A program made the translations under genes and the position numbers. Source: Paractinoplanes tereljensis (GTDB lineage: Bacteria > Actinomycetota > Actinomycetes > Mycobacteriales > Micromonosporaceae). Taken from it: 64,000 nucleotides of DNA. Position 1 is the first letter of the stretch. Every line of letters begins with the position of its first letter. Below, piece after piece: positions 1 through 8,755 of this stretch. Below the pieces are notes generated by a model. That model did not search any database. It was not told where the DNA came from and saw only the letters and a list, made by a program, of their open reading frames with translations. The stretch lies in assembly GCF_016862435.1 (NCBI RefSeq), contig NZ_BOMY01000009.1, positions 124,001 through 188,000 on the forward strand. Reading direction: 5' to 3'.

Positions 1-2241
1 GGGCGAGAAACGGGTCTCGAAGAGCTGCACCATCGAGCGGGCGATCTCCGGGTAGGCGATGAAGGTCGACTCGATGTAGCGCTGGGAGAAGACGCCGCCG
101 GTCTGGCGCTGATATTTCGCGTACGCCCGGAGCACCACCACCTGCCGCCAGGTCAGCCCGGCCCGCAGCACCAGCTCGTTGAACCCGTCGACCTCGGCCT
201 CACCGCGCCAGGCCGCGGCGAACGCATTTTCCACCTGCGGGCGCACCTCGGCCAGCTCGCGGTGCGCGGCCGGCGGGAGCAGCCCGAAGTCGTAGAGGTA
301 GACGGTGCCGTCGGTGCGGCGGATCTCGTACGGCCGCTCGTCGACGACCTTGGCGCCGAGCGAGTGCAGCACCGGCAGGACGGCGGACAGCATCATCGGT
401 TCGCCGTACCGGTAGACCTTGAACCGGACGTCGTGGTCGTCGGGCTCGGGCTCGCCGCTCTTGCCGAGGTGCCGCTTGCGGTAGAGGTGCATCTCCAGCT
501 GGCCGGGTTCCTCGAGCAGCTCCAGCTTGGCCAGATCCTGCATGCCCTCGTACGGCGTGTGGCCGTCCTTGTAGCTGTCGGGATAGGCGTGCGAATAGCG
601 GGTGAACAGGTCGCGGGCCGATTCCTCGCCCAGCTTGCGCTCGAGCACCAGGGAGAAGTCGTCGTCCCACATCCGGGTGGCGTCGGCCAGCATCTCGGCC
701 AGATCGTTGGGGTCGACCTGACCGGGCGGGTCGGCCGGGTCGGTGCGCACGATGAAGTGCACCCGGGCCAGCATCCGCTCGGTGACCCGGGTGGTGTAGT
801 CGACCCCGATGCCGTTCAGCTCACGCAGCAGGATCTCCTGCATACGCAGCCGGTTACCGGTGGTGAACCGGTCGCGCGGGAGGTAGATGAGGCAGCTGAT
901 GAATCGGCCGTACCCGTCGCGGCGCAGGAAGAGCCGCAGCTGACGACGGCCGGCCATGCGCAGCACGCCGACGACGGCCTCGTAGAGGTCGTCGGTCTTG
1001 ATCTGGAAGAGCTCGTCCCGCGGGTAGGTCTCCAGGATCTGCAACAGGTCCTTGCCGGAGTGGCCGCGCGGGGACAGGCCCGAGCGGTCCAGCACCTCGG
1101 TGACCTTGCGCTTGACCACCGGCAGCTCCCGCACGCTGGTGCGGTAGGCGGAGGAGCTGAACAGGCCCAGGAAGCGGCGCTCGCCGATCACGTTGCCGTG
1201 GCCGTCGAAGACCTTCACGCCGATGTAGTCGAGGTAGGCCGAGCGGTGCACGGTGGCCCGCGAGTTGGCCTTGGTGATCACCAGCAGGCGTTTCTCCAGG
1301 GCCCGGGTGTACGCCTCGGGGGTCATCGTGGAGAGCTGCCGCGGGGTCGAGTCGCCGCGCAGGATGCCGAGGCCGGTGCCGTGCACCGCGTTGAGCACGT
1401 CGGAGTCGAGCCGGTATTCGCGGTAACCGAGGAACGTGAAGTGATCGTGGGCGAGCCACTTGAGCAGCTCGATCGAGTCGGTGACGTCCTTGTCCGGCAC
1501 CGGCAGCTTGACCTCGGAACCGCGGGCCGCGGCCAGCTCGTCGGCGATCACCAGAGCCCGCTGGCGCATCCGCGGCCAGTCCTCGACCGCGTCCCGCACG
1601 TCGGTCAGCACCCGGCGAATCTCGTTGTGCAGCTGCTCGCGTGCCTCGTCGCGGCGGACCGGATCGATCTCGATCCTTATCCAGCTCTCCACCAGGTCGC
1701 CGTCGATCGCGTCGTCCGGCTCGACGTCGGCGGCCAGCTCGGCCATCGCGCCGAGCGGTGCCCGGCGCACCACGATCAACGGGTGCACCATCAGGTGCAC
1801 CTGCAACTGGTGGGCGGTCAGCAGGGCGATCACCGAGTCGACCAGGAACGGCATGTCGTCGGTGACGATCTGCAGAACGGTGTGGCACTGCGCGCCGGAC
1901 GGCGGGGTTATCGCCAGCTTCAGCTCGCCGGGCAATCGCACCGCGGCGAGCTCGCGATGGGCAACCGCTGCCTCATGCATCTCCTGCGGAGAAAGACCAA
2001 CGAGTTCCTCATCCGGCGCGAACCGCCAGAATCGGCCGACCAGCGACGCCGTCGCATGGTCGTTGCCCGCGACCTCAACGGCCTGCGCCACCAGGCGCTC
2101 CCCGTTCGGCAGCGGTTCGTCGATCTCCCCGTCCTCGGACGCACCGAGGCGGCCCGTGAGGGCCAACCCGGGACCTTGCGACAGATCCAACTCATCGGAA
2201 TTCGAGTCGGTTTCCGTCGCAGCCTCGTCGGCGACAGACAT
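1..2241 (-). CDS. NAD-specific glutamate dehydrogenase, large type (partial, N-terminal 747 codons)
   Basis: This minus-strand frame stays open from an ATG at 2241 to the window edge, so the C-terminal, catalytic part of the protein is missing. The translation begins MSVADEAATETDSNSDE and matches what I recall of the roughly 1,600-residue bacterial NAD-glutamate dehydrogenases (Bac_GDH family), which convert glutamate to 2-oxoglutarate and ammonia. The acidic N-terminus is followed by an ACT-like stretch (VTDDMPFLVDSVIALLTAHQ) and then the long regulatory region with FLGYREYRLD and YLDYIGVKVFDG. The gene is divergent from the penicillin-binding protein gene across a 213-nt gap. The family call is confident; enzyme activity cannot be judged without the C-terminus. 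Confidence 0.85.
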   Translation of the reverse strand, partial: MSVADEAATETDSNSDELDLSQGPGLALTGRLGASEDGEIDEPLPNGERLVAQAVEVAGNDHATASLVGRFWRFAPDEELVGLSPQEMHEAAVAHRELAAVRLPGELKLAITPPSGAQCHTVLQIVTDDMPFLVDSVIALLTAHQLQVHLMVHPLIVVRRAPLGAMAELAADVEPDDAIDGDLVESWIRIEIDPVRRDEAREQLHNEIRRVLTDVRDAVEDWPRMRQRALVIADELAAARGSEVKLPVPDKDVTDSIELLKWLAHDHFTFLGYREYRLDSDVLNAVHGTGLGILRGDSTPRQLSTMTPEAYTRALEKRLLVITKANSRATVHRSAYLDYIGVKVFDGHGNVIGERRFLGLFSSSAYRTSVRELPVVKRKVTEVLDRSGLSPRGHSGKDLLQILETYPRDELFQIKTDDLYEAVVGVLRMAGRRQLRLFLRRDGYGRFISCLIYLPRDRFTTGNRLRMQEILLRELNGIGVDYTTRVTERMLARVHFIVRTDPADPPGQVDPNDLAEMLADATRMWDDDFSLVLERKLGEESARDLFTRYSHAYPDSYKDGHTPYEGMQDLAKLELLEEPGQLEMHLYRKRHLGKSGEPEPDDHDVRFKVYRYGEPMMLSAVLPVLHSLGAKVVDERPYEIRRTDGTVYLYDFGLLPPAAHRELAEVRPQVENAFAAAWRGEAEVDGFNELVLRAGLTWRQVVVLRAYAKYQRQTGGVFSQRYIESTFIAYPEIARSMVQLFETRFSP

Positions 2242-2454
2242 GGCCAGGCGCTCCCCTCACCCACGACACTGTGGGTTCGAACGTGTCGCCCACAGCCTAC
2301 GGCTGACTAACCGCGCCGGATCACACGCGTGGTGGGTTCGGGCCGATCGTTGCCGAATTTGCTCCACGTCACTCGATCCGGGTCCACGGGACGAGCGCAT
2401 CTTTATTACCGTTCCGTAGCATCGCCTGACGGCGTACCCAGAAAGAGGTGCTTC

Positions 2455-4380
2455 ATGCTCTACCGACGGCAACTGACCGGTTACCGCCCGGTTGCGTTCG
2501 CGGCCGCGTTGGCACTGGTCGCCGCCGGTTTAGCGGCCTGCTCGAAGGACGGCCCGGACGGGACGCTCAAGGATTTCCTGGCCGGCTGGCGCAGTGGAGA
2601 TCTCAGCGCCGTGGGCTTCGTGGGCGCTGACGGCGGCAAGGTCTCGGCCAACGATGTGACCACCCAGCTCCAGGAACTCTCCGGCGACCTGGCCAAACAG
2701 TCCCTGGTGCTGACCACCACGGCCGTGAAGACGACCGGGGACATCGCCTCGGCCGAGGTCAAGCTCGACTGGACGCTGCCCGGCGGCACCCCGTGGTCGT
2801 ACAACAGCACGGTTCGCCTGACCAAGCAGAACACCAAGGGCTGGCGGGTGGTCTGGGAGCCGGTCATCGTGCAGAGCGAGCTGGCCACCGGCGACAAGCT
2901 GAAGGTCCGCCGGGTCTCCTCGAAGCGGGCCGGGATCCTCGACGCCAAGGGCACCGCGCTGGTGACGCCGCGCGATGTGGTCACGGTCGGCGTCGAACCG
3001 CAGAAGATCAAAAACTTGGCACAGTTGCAGAAGGATCTCGACGCCGCCTTCAAGTCGATCAAGGTGACGGTCGACATGTCGAACCTCGCCGACCGGGTCA
3101 AGAACGCCGACCCCACCGACTTCGTCGACCTGGTCACGCTGCGTCGCCCCGATTACAACAAGATCCGGGACAAGGTGCGGCCGCTGCTCGGCACCTCCTT
3201 CATCGAGGGCACCCGCAACCTCGCGCCGACCCGGGCCTTCGCCCGGGCGCTGCTCGGCACGGCCGACGACGCCACCCGGGAGGACATCGACGCCAACCCC
3301 GACTCGGTCGCGCAGGGCGACGTCGTCGGGCACGGCGGCCTCCAGCAGCGGTACGACACGGCCCTGCGCGGCACCGCCGGGCTCTCCGTGGTGATCGCCC
3401 GGGAGGCCGCCGACGGTACGGTCACCGACGCCCAGCTGTTCAGCACCAAGGCGGTCGACGGCAAGCCGATCAAGGTCAGCCTGGACACCGCCGTCCAGAA
3501 CGCGGCCGACGCGGCGCTGGCCACCCAGAAGCAGCCCAGCTCGCTGGTGGCCATCAAGGTCAGCGACGGCACGGTGCTGGCGGTCGCCAACGGGCCGGAC
3601 GGCGGCACCGTCGATACCGCGCTGAGCGGGCAGGTCCCGCCCGGTTCGACATTCAAAACCGTTTCGGCGTACGGCCTGCTCGCCAAGAAGGTGGTCACCG
3701 CCGACACCGCGGTCAACTGCCCGAAGACCGCCAACGTCGACGGTCGCGAGTTCAAGAACTCCGGCGGCGAGGTGCTCGGCAGCGTGCCGTTCCACGAGGA
3801 CTACTCGAAGTCGTGCAACACGGCGTTCGTCGGGCTGGCCCCGAAGCTCGGCGCGGCCGGGCTCAACGAGGCGGCCACCGCGCTCGGCCTCGGCACCCAG
3901 TGGGACCTGGGCATCGACGCGTTCAGCGGCAAGATCTCGGCGGCCGAGACGCCGACCGAGCTGGCCGCGGCCACGTTCGGCCAGGGTGCCACCGCGGTCA
4001 GCCCAATCGCGATGGCCTCGGTGGCCGCCGCGGTCGCCCGAGGCCAGTTCAAGCAGCCGCAGCTGGTGCTCGACCCGGCGCCGGCCAAGGCCGCCGCGGA
4101 CGGCCCGCAGCTCGACCCGGCCGCGGTCGCGGCGCTGCGGTCGATGATGCGCGAGGTGGTCACCGACGGGACCGGTTCGGCGCTGTCCGACGTCAAGGGC
4201 AAGCCGGTGTACGGCAAGACCGGCACCGCCGAGTTCGACGACAAGAGCAAGGACACGCACTCCTGGTTCATCGGTTACCAGGGCGACGTGGCCTTCGCGG
4301 TGATGGTCCAGAAGGGCGGGGCCGGGGCCGAGGCCGCCGTTCCGCTCGTGTCGACCTTCCTGAACACCCTGAACAGCTAG
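2455..4380 (+). CDS. Lipoprotein class B penicillin-binding protein (transpeptidase)
   Basis: A 641-residue D,D-transpeptidase that cross-links peptidoglycan outside the membrane. The N-terminus is a lipoprotein signal with lipobox LAAC at about residues 24-27. Next come an NTF2-like MecA_N domain, a dimerisation region, and a transpeptidase domain with all three motifs in the usual order: STFK at 398-401 (acyl-enzyme serine), SCN at 453-455 and KTG at 588-590. The start at 2455 is preferred because AGAGGTG lies just upstream and the signal peptide begins there; an upstream in-frame extension is open but has no such signal. The stop shares CTAG with the stop of the convergent arginase-family gene, so there is no room for a separate terminator. 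It resembles the mycobacterial PBP-lipoprotein; there is no glycosyltransferase domain. Confidence 0.93.
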   Translation: MLYRRQLTGYRPVAFAAALALVAAGLAACSKDGPDGTLKDFLAGWRSGDLSAVGFVGADGGKVSANDVTTQLQELSGDLAKQSLVLTTTAVKTTGDIASAEVKLDWTLPGGTPWSYNSTVRLTKQNTKGWRVVWEPVIVQSELATGDKLKVRRVSSKRAGILDAKGTALVTPRDVVTVGVEPQKIKNLAQLQKDLDAAFKSIKVTVDMSNLADRVKNADPTDFVDLVTLRRPDYNKIRDKVRPLLGTSFIEGTRNLAPTRAFARALLGTADDATREDIDANPDSVAQGDVVGHGGLQQRYDTALRGTAGLSVVIAREAADGTVTDAQLFSTKAVDGKPIKVSLDTAVQNAADAALATQKQPSSLVAIKVSDGTVLAVANGPDGGTVDTALSGQVPPGSTFKTVSAYGLLAKKVVTADTAVNCPKTANVDGREFKNSGGEVLGSVPFHEDYSKSCNTAFVGLAPKLGAAGLNEAATALGLGTQWDLGIDAFSGKISAAETPTELAAATFGQGATAVSPIAMASVAAAVARGQFKQPQLVLDPAPAKAAADGPQLDPAAVAALRSMMREVVTDGTGSALSDVKGKPVYGKTGTAEFDDKSKDTHSWFIGYQGDVAFAVMVQKGGAGAEAAVPLVSTFLNTLNS

Positions 4381-5936
4381 GCGATGTCGGCCGGCGAGCC
4401 GGAACCCAGATCGAAGGCCGGCCGCTGGGCCGGCAGGGAGAAGCCCTCGCCGGCCGGGTTGTCGTCGGACTGGCGAGGGCGGAGCATCCCGGGCCGGGTG
4501 GCCGGCAACGGCTTGGAGTCGAGCAGCGGCGCCTGACCCAGCGGCCGCGAGGCCAGCCGGATCTGCTCGGCCAGCCTCTCTTCCTCGTCGCTGTCCTCTT
4601 CGACGTCGGACTCCACCGGCGGCTCGTCGGCAAACTCCGCTTCGGCTTCCGGCTCCGGCTCGTCGGCGGCCGGAGGTACCGCGACCGGGGCCGAGGCGGC
4701 CCGGGCCAGGGCGAGCGGGTCGAAGGAGGGCGCCGGCTCCGGTTCCTCGGCCTCCGGCTCCTCGGCGGCCGGGCCTGAGGCGGCCAGGGCCAAGGCCAGC
4801 GGGTTGAAGGAGGGCGCCGGCTCTTCCGGAGCCTCGGGCTGCGGCTCGGCGACCGGCTCGGCGGCCGGCGCGGACGCGGCCAGCGCCGCGGCGAGCGGAC
4901 TGAACGCCGGGACCTCGGGCTCCTCGACCGGCTCGGGGCGGGCCGGGGCGGGCTCGGGGCGGGCCAGGCGGCGGCCGGGGTTGGCCAGGTCGGCGCGGGC
5001 CGCGATCAGGTCGGGACGCGGGTTCACCGTGTGGGCCGCGGCCAGGCCGGCCACGAGTGATTTGGTGATCTCGGCGGCGTAGGAGCCGTCGGGGTCGTAG
5101 TCCGGGTCGAACACGGTGATCTCGACGCCCAGGCAGTGCGGGGACTCGACCAGCCCGGCCAGCAGGATCTCCAGCTCGGGGAAGGCGATGCCACCCGGGG
5201 ACGGCGCGTCGACGGCCGGCATCACCGCCGGGTCGAGCACGTCGACGTCGACATGCAGCCAGTAGCCCGCGCAGTCGACCAGCTGGTCGCGGGCCCACTG
5301 CGCGCTGCGCGCCGCGCCCTCGGCCCGCAGTGCCGGCACCGGCCGGGTCACGATGCCGGCCGCCTGCAGGTCGAGGCGGTACTCGTCCTGGGCGCGGATG
5401 CCCAGGACCACCACGTCGATGTCGCGGAAGTAGGGCCGGCGACCCTCGATCGACGCGAGGTCGGGCTGGCCGCGGCCGGTGACCAGGGCAAGATCTTCAC
5501 CCGCGGCCGCACCCACGTAGGAGGCGTTGCCGGGGTGCCGGAAATCGGAGTGGCCGTCCACGAAGACCAGCCCGATGCGACCGCCGACGGCTTCGCCGAG
5601 CCGATGCATGGCCAGGCCGGAGCCGAGCAGGATCGAGCAGTCGCCGCCGAGGATCACCGGGAACTCGCCGGCGTCGAGGATGCCGCCGATCCGGTCGGCC
5701 AGGGCCCGCGAATAGGCCGCGATCTGCTCGGCGTGCGCCACGCCGGCGCCCGGCCGCCAGTCGCCCGGGTCGTACCTCGGCGGGGTCAGGCAGCCGGCGT
5801 CGCGGGCGTTGAGCCGGCTCAGCAGGCCGTGGTCGCGGAGGGCTCCGGGCGCCTTGGCGCAGCCCGGCACCGAGGTCTCGGTCGGCGGGCGCAGACCGAG
5901 ATTGGACGGTGCGTCGAGGACTGCGATACGGCGCAC
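4377..5936 (-). CDS. Arginase/agmatinase-family ureohydrolase with a repeated Pro/Glu/Ala-rich tail
   Basis: A 519-residue protein with two parts. Residues 1 to about 300 form a ureohydrolase domain with the metal-site motifs GGDCS, DGHSDF and HVDVDVLDP. In classical arginases the first motif is GGDHS and its His binds manganese; here it is Cys, a variant I recall in actinobacterial members, so the exact substrate (arginine, agmatine, guanidinobutyrate or formimidoglutamate) is open. The remaining ~220 residues are low complexity, rich in Pro, Glu and Ala, and hold three copies of a short F-x-PLA-x-A-x-AAS unit. The gene lies 12 nt downstream of the thioredoxin/TPR gene and is probably cotranscribed with it. 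Its stop overlaps the stop of the facing PBP gene. Confidence 0.82.
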   Translation of the reverse strand: MRRIAVLDAPSNLGLRPPTETSVPGCAKAPGALRDHGLLSRLNARDAGCLTPPRYDPGDWRPGAGVAHAEQIAAYSRALADRIGGILDAGEFPVILGGDCSILLGSGLAMHRLGEAVGGRIGLVFVDGHSDFRHPGNASYVGAAAGEDLALVTGRGQPDLASIEGRRPYFRDIDVVVLGIRAQDEYRLDLQAAGIVTRPVPALRAEGAARSAQWARDQLVDCAGYWLHVDVDVLDPAVMPAVDAPSPGGIAFPELEILLAGLVESPHCLGVEITVFDPDYDPDGSYAAEITKSLVAGLAAAHTVNPRPDLIAARADLANPGRRLARPEPAPARPEPVEEPEVPAFSPLAAALAASAPAAEPVAEPQPEAPEEPAPSFNPLALALAASGPAAEEPEAEEPEPAPSFDPLALARAASAPVAVPPAADEPEPEAEAEFADEPPVESDVEEDSDEEERLAEQIRLASRPLGQAPLLDSKPLPATRPGMLRPRQSDDNPAGEGFSLPAQRPAFDLGSGSPADIA

Positions 5937-5948
5937 GGAGCCTCCCGC

Positions 5949-6881
5949 CTAGAAGAGTGCGCTGGCCAGCGCCCGTCGGGCCCCGGCCACCGCCGGATCG
6001 TCCGGGCCGGCCACGCTGAACAACGACAACAAATGCTTGCGTACGGCGTCGCGGTCTTCGCCGGACGTGCGTTTCACCAGCGCGACCAGCCGGTCGTAGG
6101 CCTTGTCGGCCTCGCCGCTGAGCACCTCGAAATCGGCCGCGAGGCTCTGGGCGTCGAGGTCGTCGGGGTTGGCGGCGGCGTTGGCCACCACGACGGCCGG
6201 GTCGGCCCCGCCCACCCGGCGGTAGAGGGCGACCTGGGCCAGACCGGACTCGGCGGCCGCGTCGGTCGGGGTCTCGGCCAGGATCTTCTTGTAGGCCGCC
6301 TCGGCGACGTCGAGGTCACCGACCATCAGCGCGTCGTCGGCCGCGTCGATCCGCGGGTCGGCGGGCGCCTCGACCGAGATGCCGCCGGCCTTGAGGACCG
6401 CGTCGACGTATTGCTTCACCTGGTGCTCGGGGAGCACGCCGGTGAAGCCCTCGACCAGCTGGCCGCCCACGACCGCGACCACCATCGGGATGCCCTGCAC
6501 CCGGAGCGCCTGGGCGAGCCGGGGATTGGCGTCCACATCGACCTTGCCCAGCACCCAGGAGCCGCCACCGGCGTGCGCGAGCCGTTCGAGCACCGGGGAC
6601 AGCTGCTTGCACGGCTCGCACCAGTCGGCCCAGAAGTCGATGATGACCGGGGTCGACAGGGACCGCTCGAGGACGGCCGTCTGAAAATTGGCCTCGGTGA
6701 CGTCGATGATCGTTTCGGGCGCGCCGCCCGGGAAGCCCACAGCCGGGGCGCCGTCGTCGGGCTCGCTCGGGGCGGCCGGGCGGCTCGGGGCCGCCGACGG
6801 GGCAGGGGCCGGGGCGCGCAGCGCGCTGAGATCGACCGCGCCGCGGGTGAAGATCGACGGAGTGGTCCGTGGGTCGCTCAT
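5949..6881 (-). CDS. Thioredoxin-TPR co-chaperone (CnoX/YbbN-like)
   Basis: A 310-residue cytoplasmic protein. After a Pro/Ala-rich N-terminus of about 55 residues comes a thioredoxin fold with WCEPC at residues 87-91; both redox cysteines are kept, unlike SXXC members of the CnoX/YbbN group. The C-terminal half is helical and repeats TPR-like units ([20 protein letters not shown], then [13 protein letters not shown]), as in co-chaperedoxins that hand substrates to chaperones. The start at 6881 gives the natural polar N-terminus [11 protein letters not shown]. It is the first gene of a probable two-gene unit with the arginase-family gene. Confidence 0.85.
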   Translation of the reverse strand: MSDPRTTPSIFTRGAVDLSALRAPAPAPSAAPSRPAAPSEPDDGAPAVGFPGGAPETIIDVTEANFQTAVLERSLSTPVIIDFWADWCEPCKQLSPVLERLAHAGGGSWVLGKVDVDANPRLAQALRVQGIPMVVAVVGGQLVEGFTGVLPEHQVKQYVDAVLKAGGISVEAPADPRIDAADDALMVGDLDVAEAAYKKILAETPTDAAAESGLAQVALYRRVGGADPAVVVANAAANPDDLDAQSLAADFEVLSGEADKAYDRLVALVKRTSGEDRDAVRKHLLSLFSVAGPDDPAVAGARRALASALF

Positions 6882-7035
6882 GGTTACCTAGTCTCGCACG
6901 CTGACAAGGCGGTTCGCCGTGCCGCGGGGCGGCCGATATCGGACGTCACAACCGCACGTGCTGCCGATCCTCGACCCCGCCGCCCCCGTGCGCAATATCC
7001 ATTGGCCAGCTGCGCCCTTTATCCGGTTTATCCGG

Positions 7036-8709
7036 TCAGAATCGAGCCGGCTCCCGGTAGATGCCCCACTCGCCCTTCAGCGCGTCACAGATCTCCCCGA
7101 GACTCGCCTCGGCGCGCGCCGCCTCGAGCATCGAGGGGATCATGTTCTCCCCGCTCCGGGCGGCGGCGATCATGCGGTTGAGGGCGGCTTCCACCCGTAC
7201 CGAATCCCGGGAAGCGCGCCGCGCGCCCAGCTCGCGCTTCTGCACCACCTCGACCTCGTGCGAGACCCGGAGAATTTCCAGTTCTTTGGCCACCGTGCCG
7301 GTGTGCGCGTTGACCCCGACGATCCGCTTGTCGTTCTTCTCCAGCGCCTGCTGGTAGACGAACGCCGCCTCGGCGATGTTGCCGGTGAACCAGCCGTCCT
7401 CGATGCCGCGCAGGATGCCGGCGGTGACGCTGCCGTCGTGCCCGAGCTCGCGGATGCGGGTGAAGATCTCTTCGGCCTCGGCCTCGATCCGGTCGGTGAG
7501 CTGCTCCACGAACCACGAACCACCGAGCGGGTCGGCCACGTTGACCACCCCGGTCTCCTCCATCAGCACCTGCTGGGTGCGCAGGGCGATCTCGGCCGAC
7601 TCGTCGGTGGGCAGCGCGAGCGTCTCGTCGAGGGCGTTGGTGTGCAGCGAGTTCGTGCCGCCCATGATCGCGGCGAGGGCCTCCACCGCGGTGCGCACCA
7701 CGTTGTTGACCGGCTGCTGCGCGGTGAGGCTGACCCCGGCGGTCTGCGTGTGGAACTTCAGCCAGAGCGCCTTCTCGCTGGTGGCGCCGTAGTCGTCGCG
7801 CAGGTGCCGGGCCCAGATCCGGCGGGCCGCCCGGAACTTGGCGATCTCCTCGAAGAAGTCGATGTGCGCGTCGAAGAAGAAGCTCAGCCCGGGCGCGAAC
7901 TGGTTGACGTCCAGCCCTCGCGACAGCCCCAGCTCGACGTAGCCGAAGCCGTCGGCCAGCGTGTAGGCCAGCTCCTGCGCGGCCGTCGAACCGGCCTCCC
8001 GGATGTGGTAACCGCTGACCGAGAGCGGTTTGTACTTCGGGATCTCGCGCGCGCAGTACTCCATCAGGTCGCCGATCAGGCGCAGGTGCGGTTCCGGCGC
8101 GAAGAGCCACTCCTTCTGCGCGATGTACTCCTTGAAGATGTCGGTCTGCAGGGTGCCGTCGAGCTTGCTGAGGTCGGCGCCCTGCCGCTCGGCCGCCACC
8201 AGGTACATCACGAAGACCGGGACGGCCGGGCCGGAGATCGTCATGCTGGTCGTGACGTCCTGCAGGTTGATGCCGTCGAAGAGGACGTCCATGTCGGCGG
8301 CCGAGTCGATGGCCACCCCGCAGTGGCCCACCTCGCCCAGCGCCTGCGGGTCGTCGGAGTCGCGGCCCATCAGCGTCGGCATGTCGAAGGCCACGCTGAG
8401 CCCGCCGCCACCGGCGGCCAGGATCATCTTGTAGCGCGCGTTTGTCTGCTGCGCGTTGCCGAACCCGGCGAACTGCCGGATGGTCCAGGTGCGCCCGCGG
8501 TAGCCGGTCGGATAGAGCCCACGAGTGTACGGAAACTCGCCCGGCCAGCCGATCCGCTCGAAACCCGGATAGGTGGCGCCGTCGGGTGGCCCGTAGACCG
8601 GGTCGACGGGGGCCCCGGAGAGCGTGGTGAAGTCGGCGTCCCGCTTCCGCGAGGCGTCGTAACGGCGTTGCCAGCGCTCCCGGCCGGCGGCGATGTCGGC
8701 AGCATCCAT
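7036..8709 (-). CDS. icmA: Isobutyryl-CoA mutase large subunit (B12-dependent acyl-CoA mutase)
   Basis: A 557-residue coenzyme B12-dependent mutase catalytic subunit; IcmA interconverts isobutyryl-CoA and n-butyryl-CoA. It has the TIM-barrel domain ([42 protein letters not shown]) but no C-terminal B12-binding domain, so it needs a separate small subunit not seen in this window. The substrate-reading residues are Phe80 (TIRQF) and Gln198 (EYIAQKEW), the isobutyryl-CoA mutase pair; methylmalonyl-CoA mutases have Tyr and Arg. The ATG at 8709 is chosen because it reproduces this Phe80/Gln198 numbering and the MDAADI start; an upstream GTG at 8742 would add 11 residues. It lies 46 nt after the FAD monooxygenase gene on the same strand, and meaB is nearby. 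Confidence 0.92.
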   Translation of the reverse strand: MDAADIAAGRERWQRRYDASRKRDADFTTLSGAPVDPVYGPPDGATYPGFERIGWPGEFPYTRGLYPTGYRGRTWTIRQFAGFGNAQQTNARYKMILAAGGGGLSVAFDMPTLMGRDSDDPQALGEVGHCGVAIDSAADMDVLFDGINLQDVTTSMTISGPAVPVFVMYLVAAERQGADLSKLDGTLQTDIFKEYIAQKEWLFAPEPHLRLIGDLMEYCAREIPKYKPLSVSGYHIREAGSTAAQELAYTLADGFGYVELGLSRGLDVNQFAPGLSFFFDAHIDFFEEIAKFRAARRIWARHLRDDYGATSEKALWLKFHTQTAGVSLTAQQPVNNVVRTAVEALAAIMGGTNSLHTNALDETLALPTDESAEIALRTQQVLMEETGVVNVADPLGGSWFVEQLTDRIEAEAEEIFTRIRELGHDGSVTAGILRGIEDGWFTGNIAEAAFVYQQALEKNDKRIVGVNAHTGTVAKELEILRVSHEVEVVQKRELGARRASRDSVRVEAALNRMIAAARSGENMIPSMLEAARAEASLGEICDALKGEWGIYREPARF

Positions 8710-8755
8710 GCCGCCATCGTAGAACCATCCCTGAACGATCACTAAGGAGTCGCGG

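Noticed and set aside
2266..2290. A TTCGAA palindrome that could be a LexA/SOS box near the glutamate dehydrogenase start
   Set aside because: The second half-site GTTCG is missing at the required distance.
262..2310. A 682-codon plus-strand open frame
   Set aside because: It lies antisense to the glutamate dehydrogenase gene, has a His/Val/Gln-rich composition typical of GC-rich shadow frames, and shows no family motif.
2530..5298. A 922-codon minus-strand open frame across the PBP and arginase genes
   Set aside because: The Arg/Gly/Pro-rich translation is what high-GC shadow frames give; the true genes carry full catalytic motifs.
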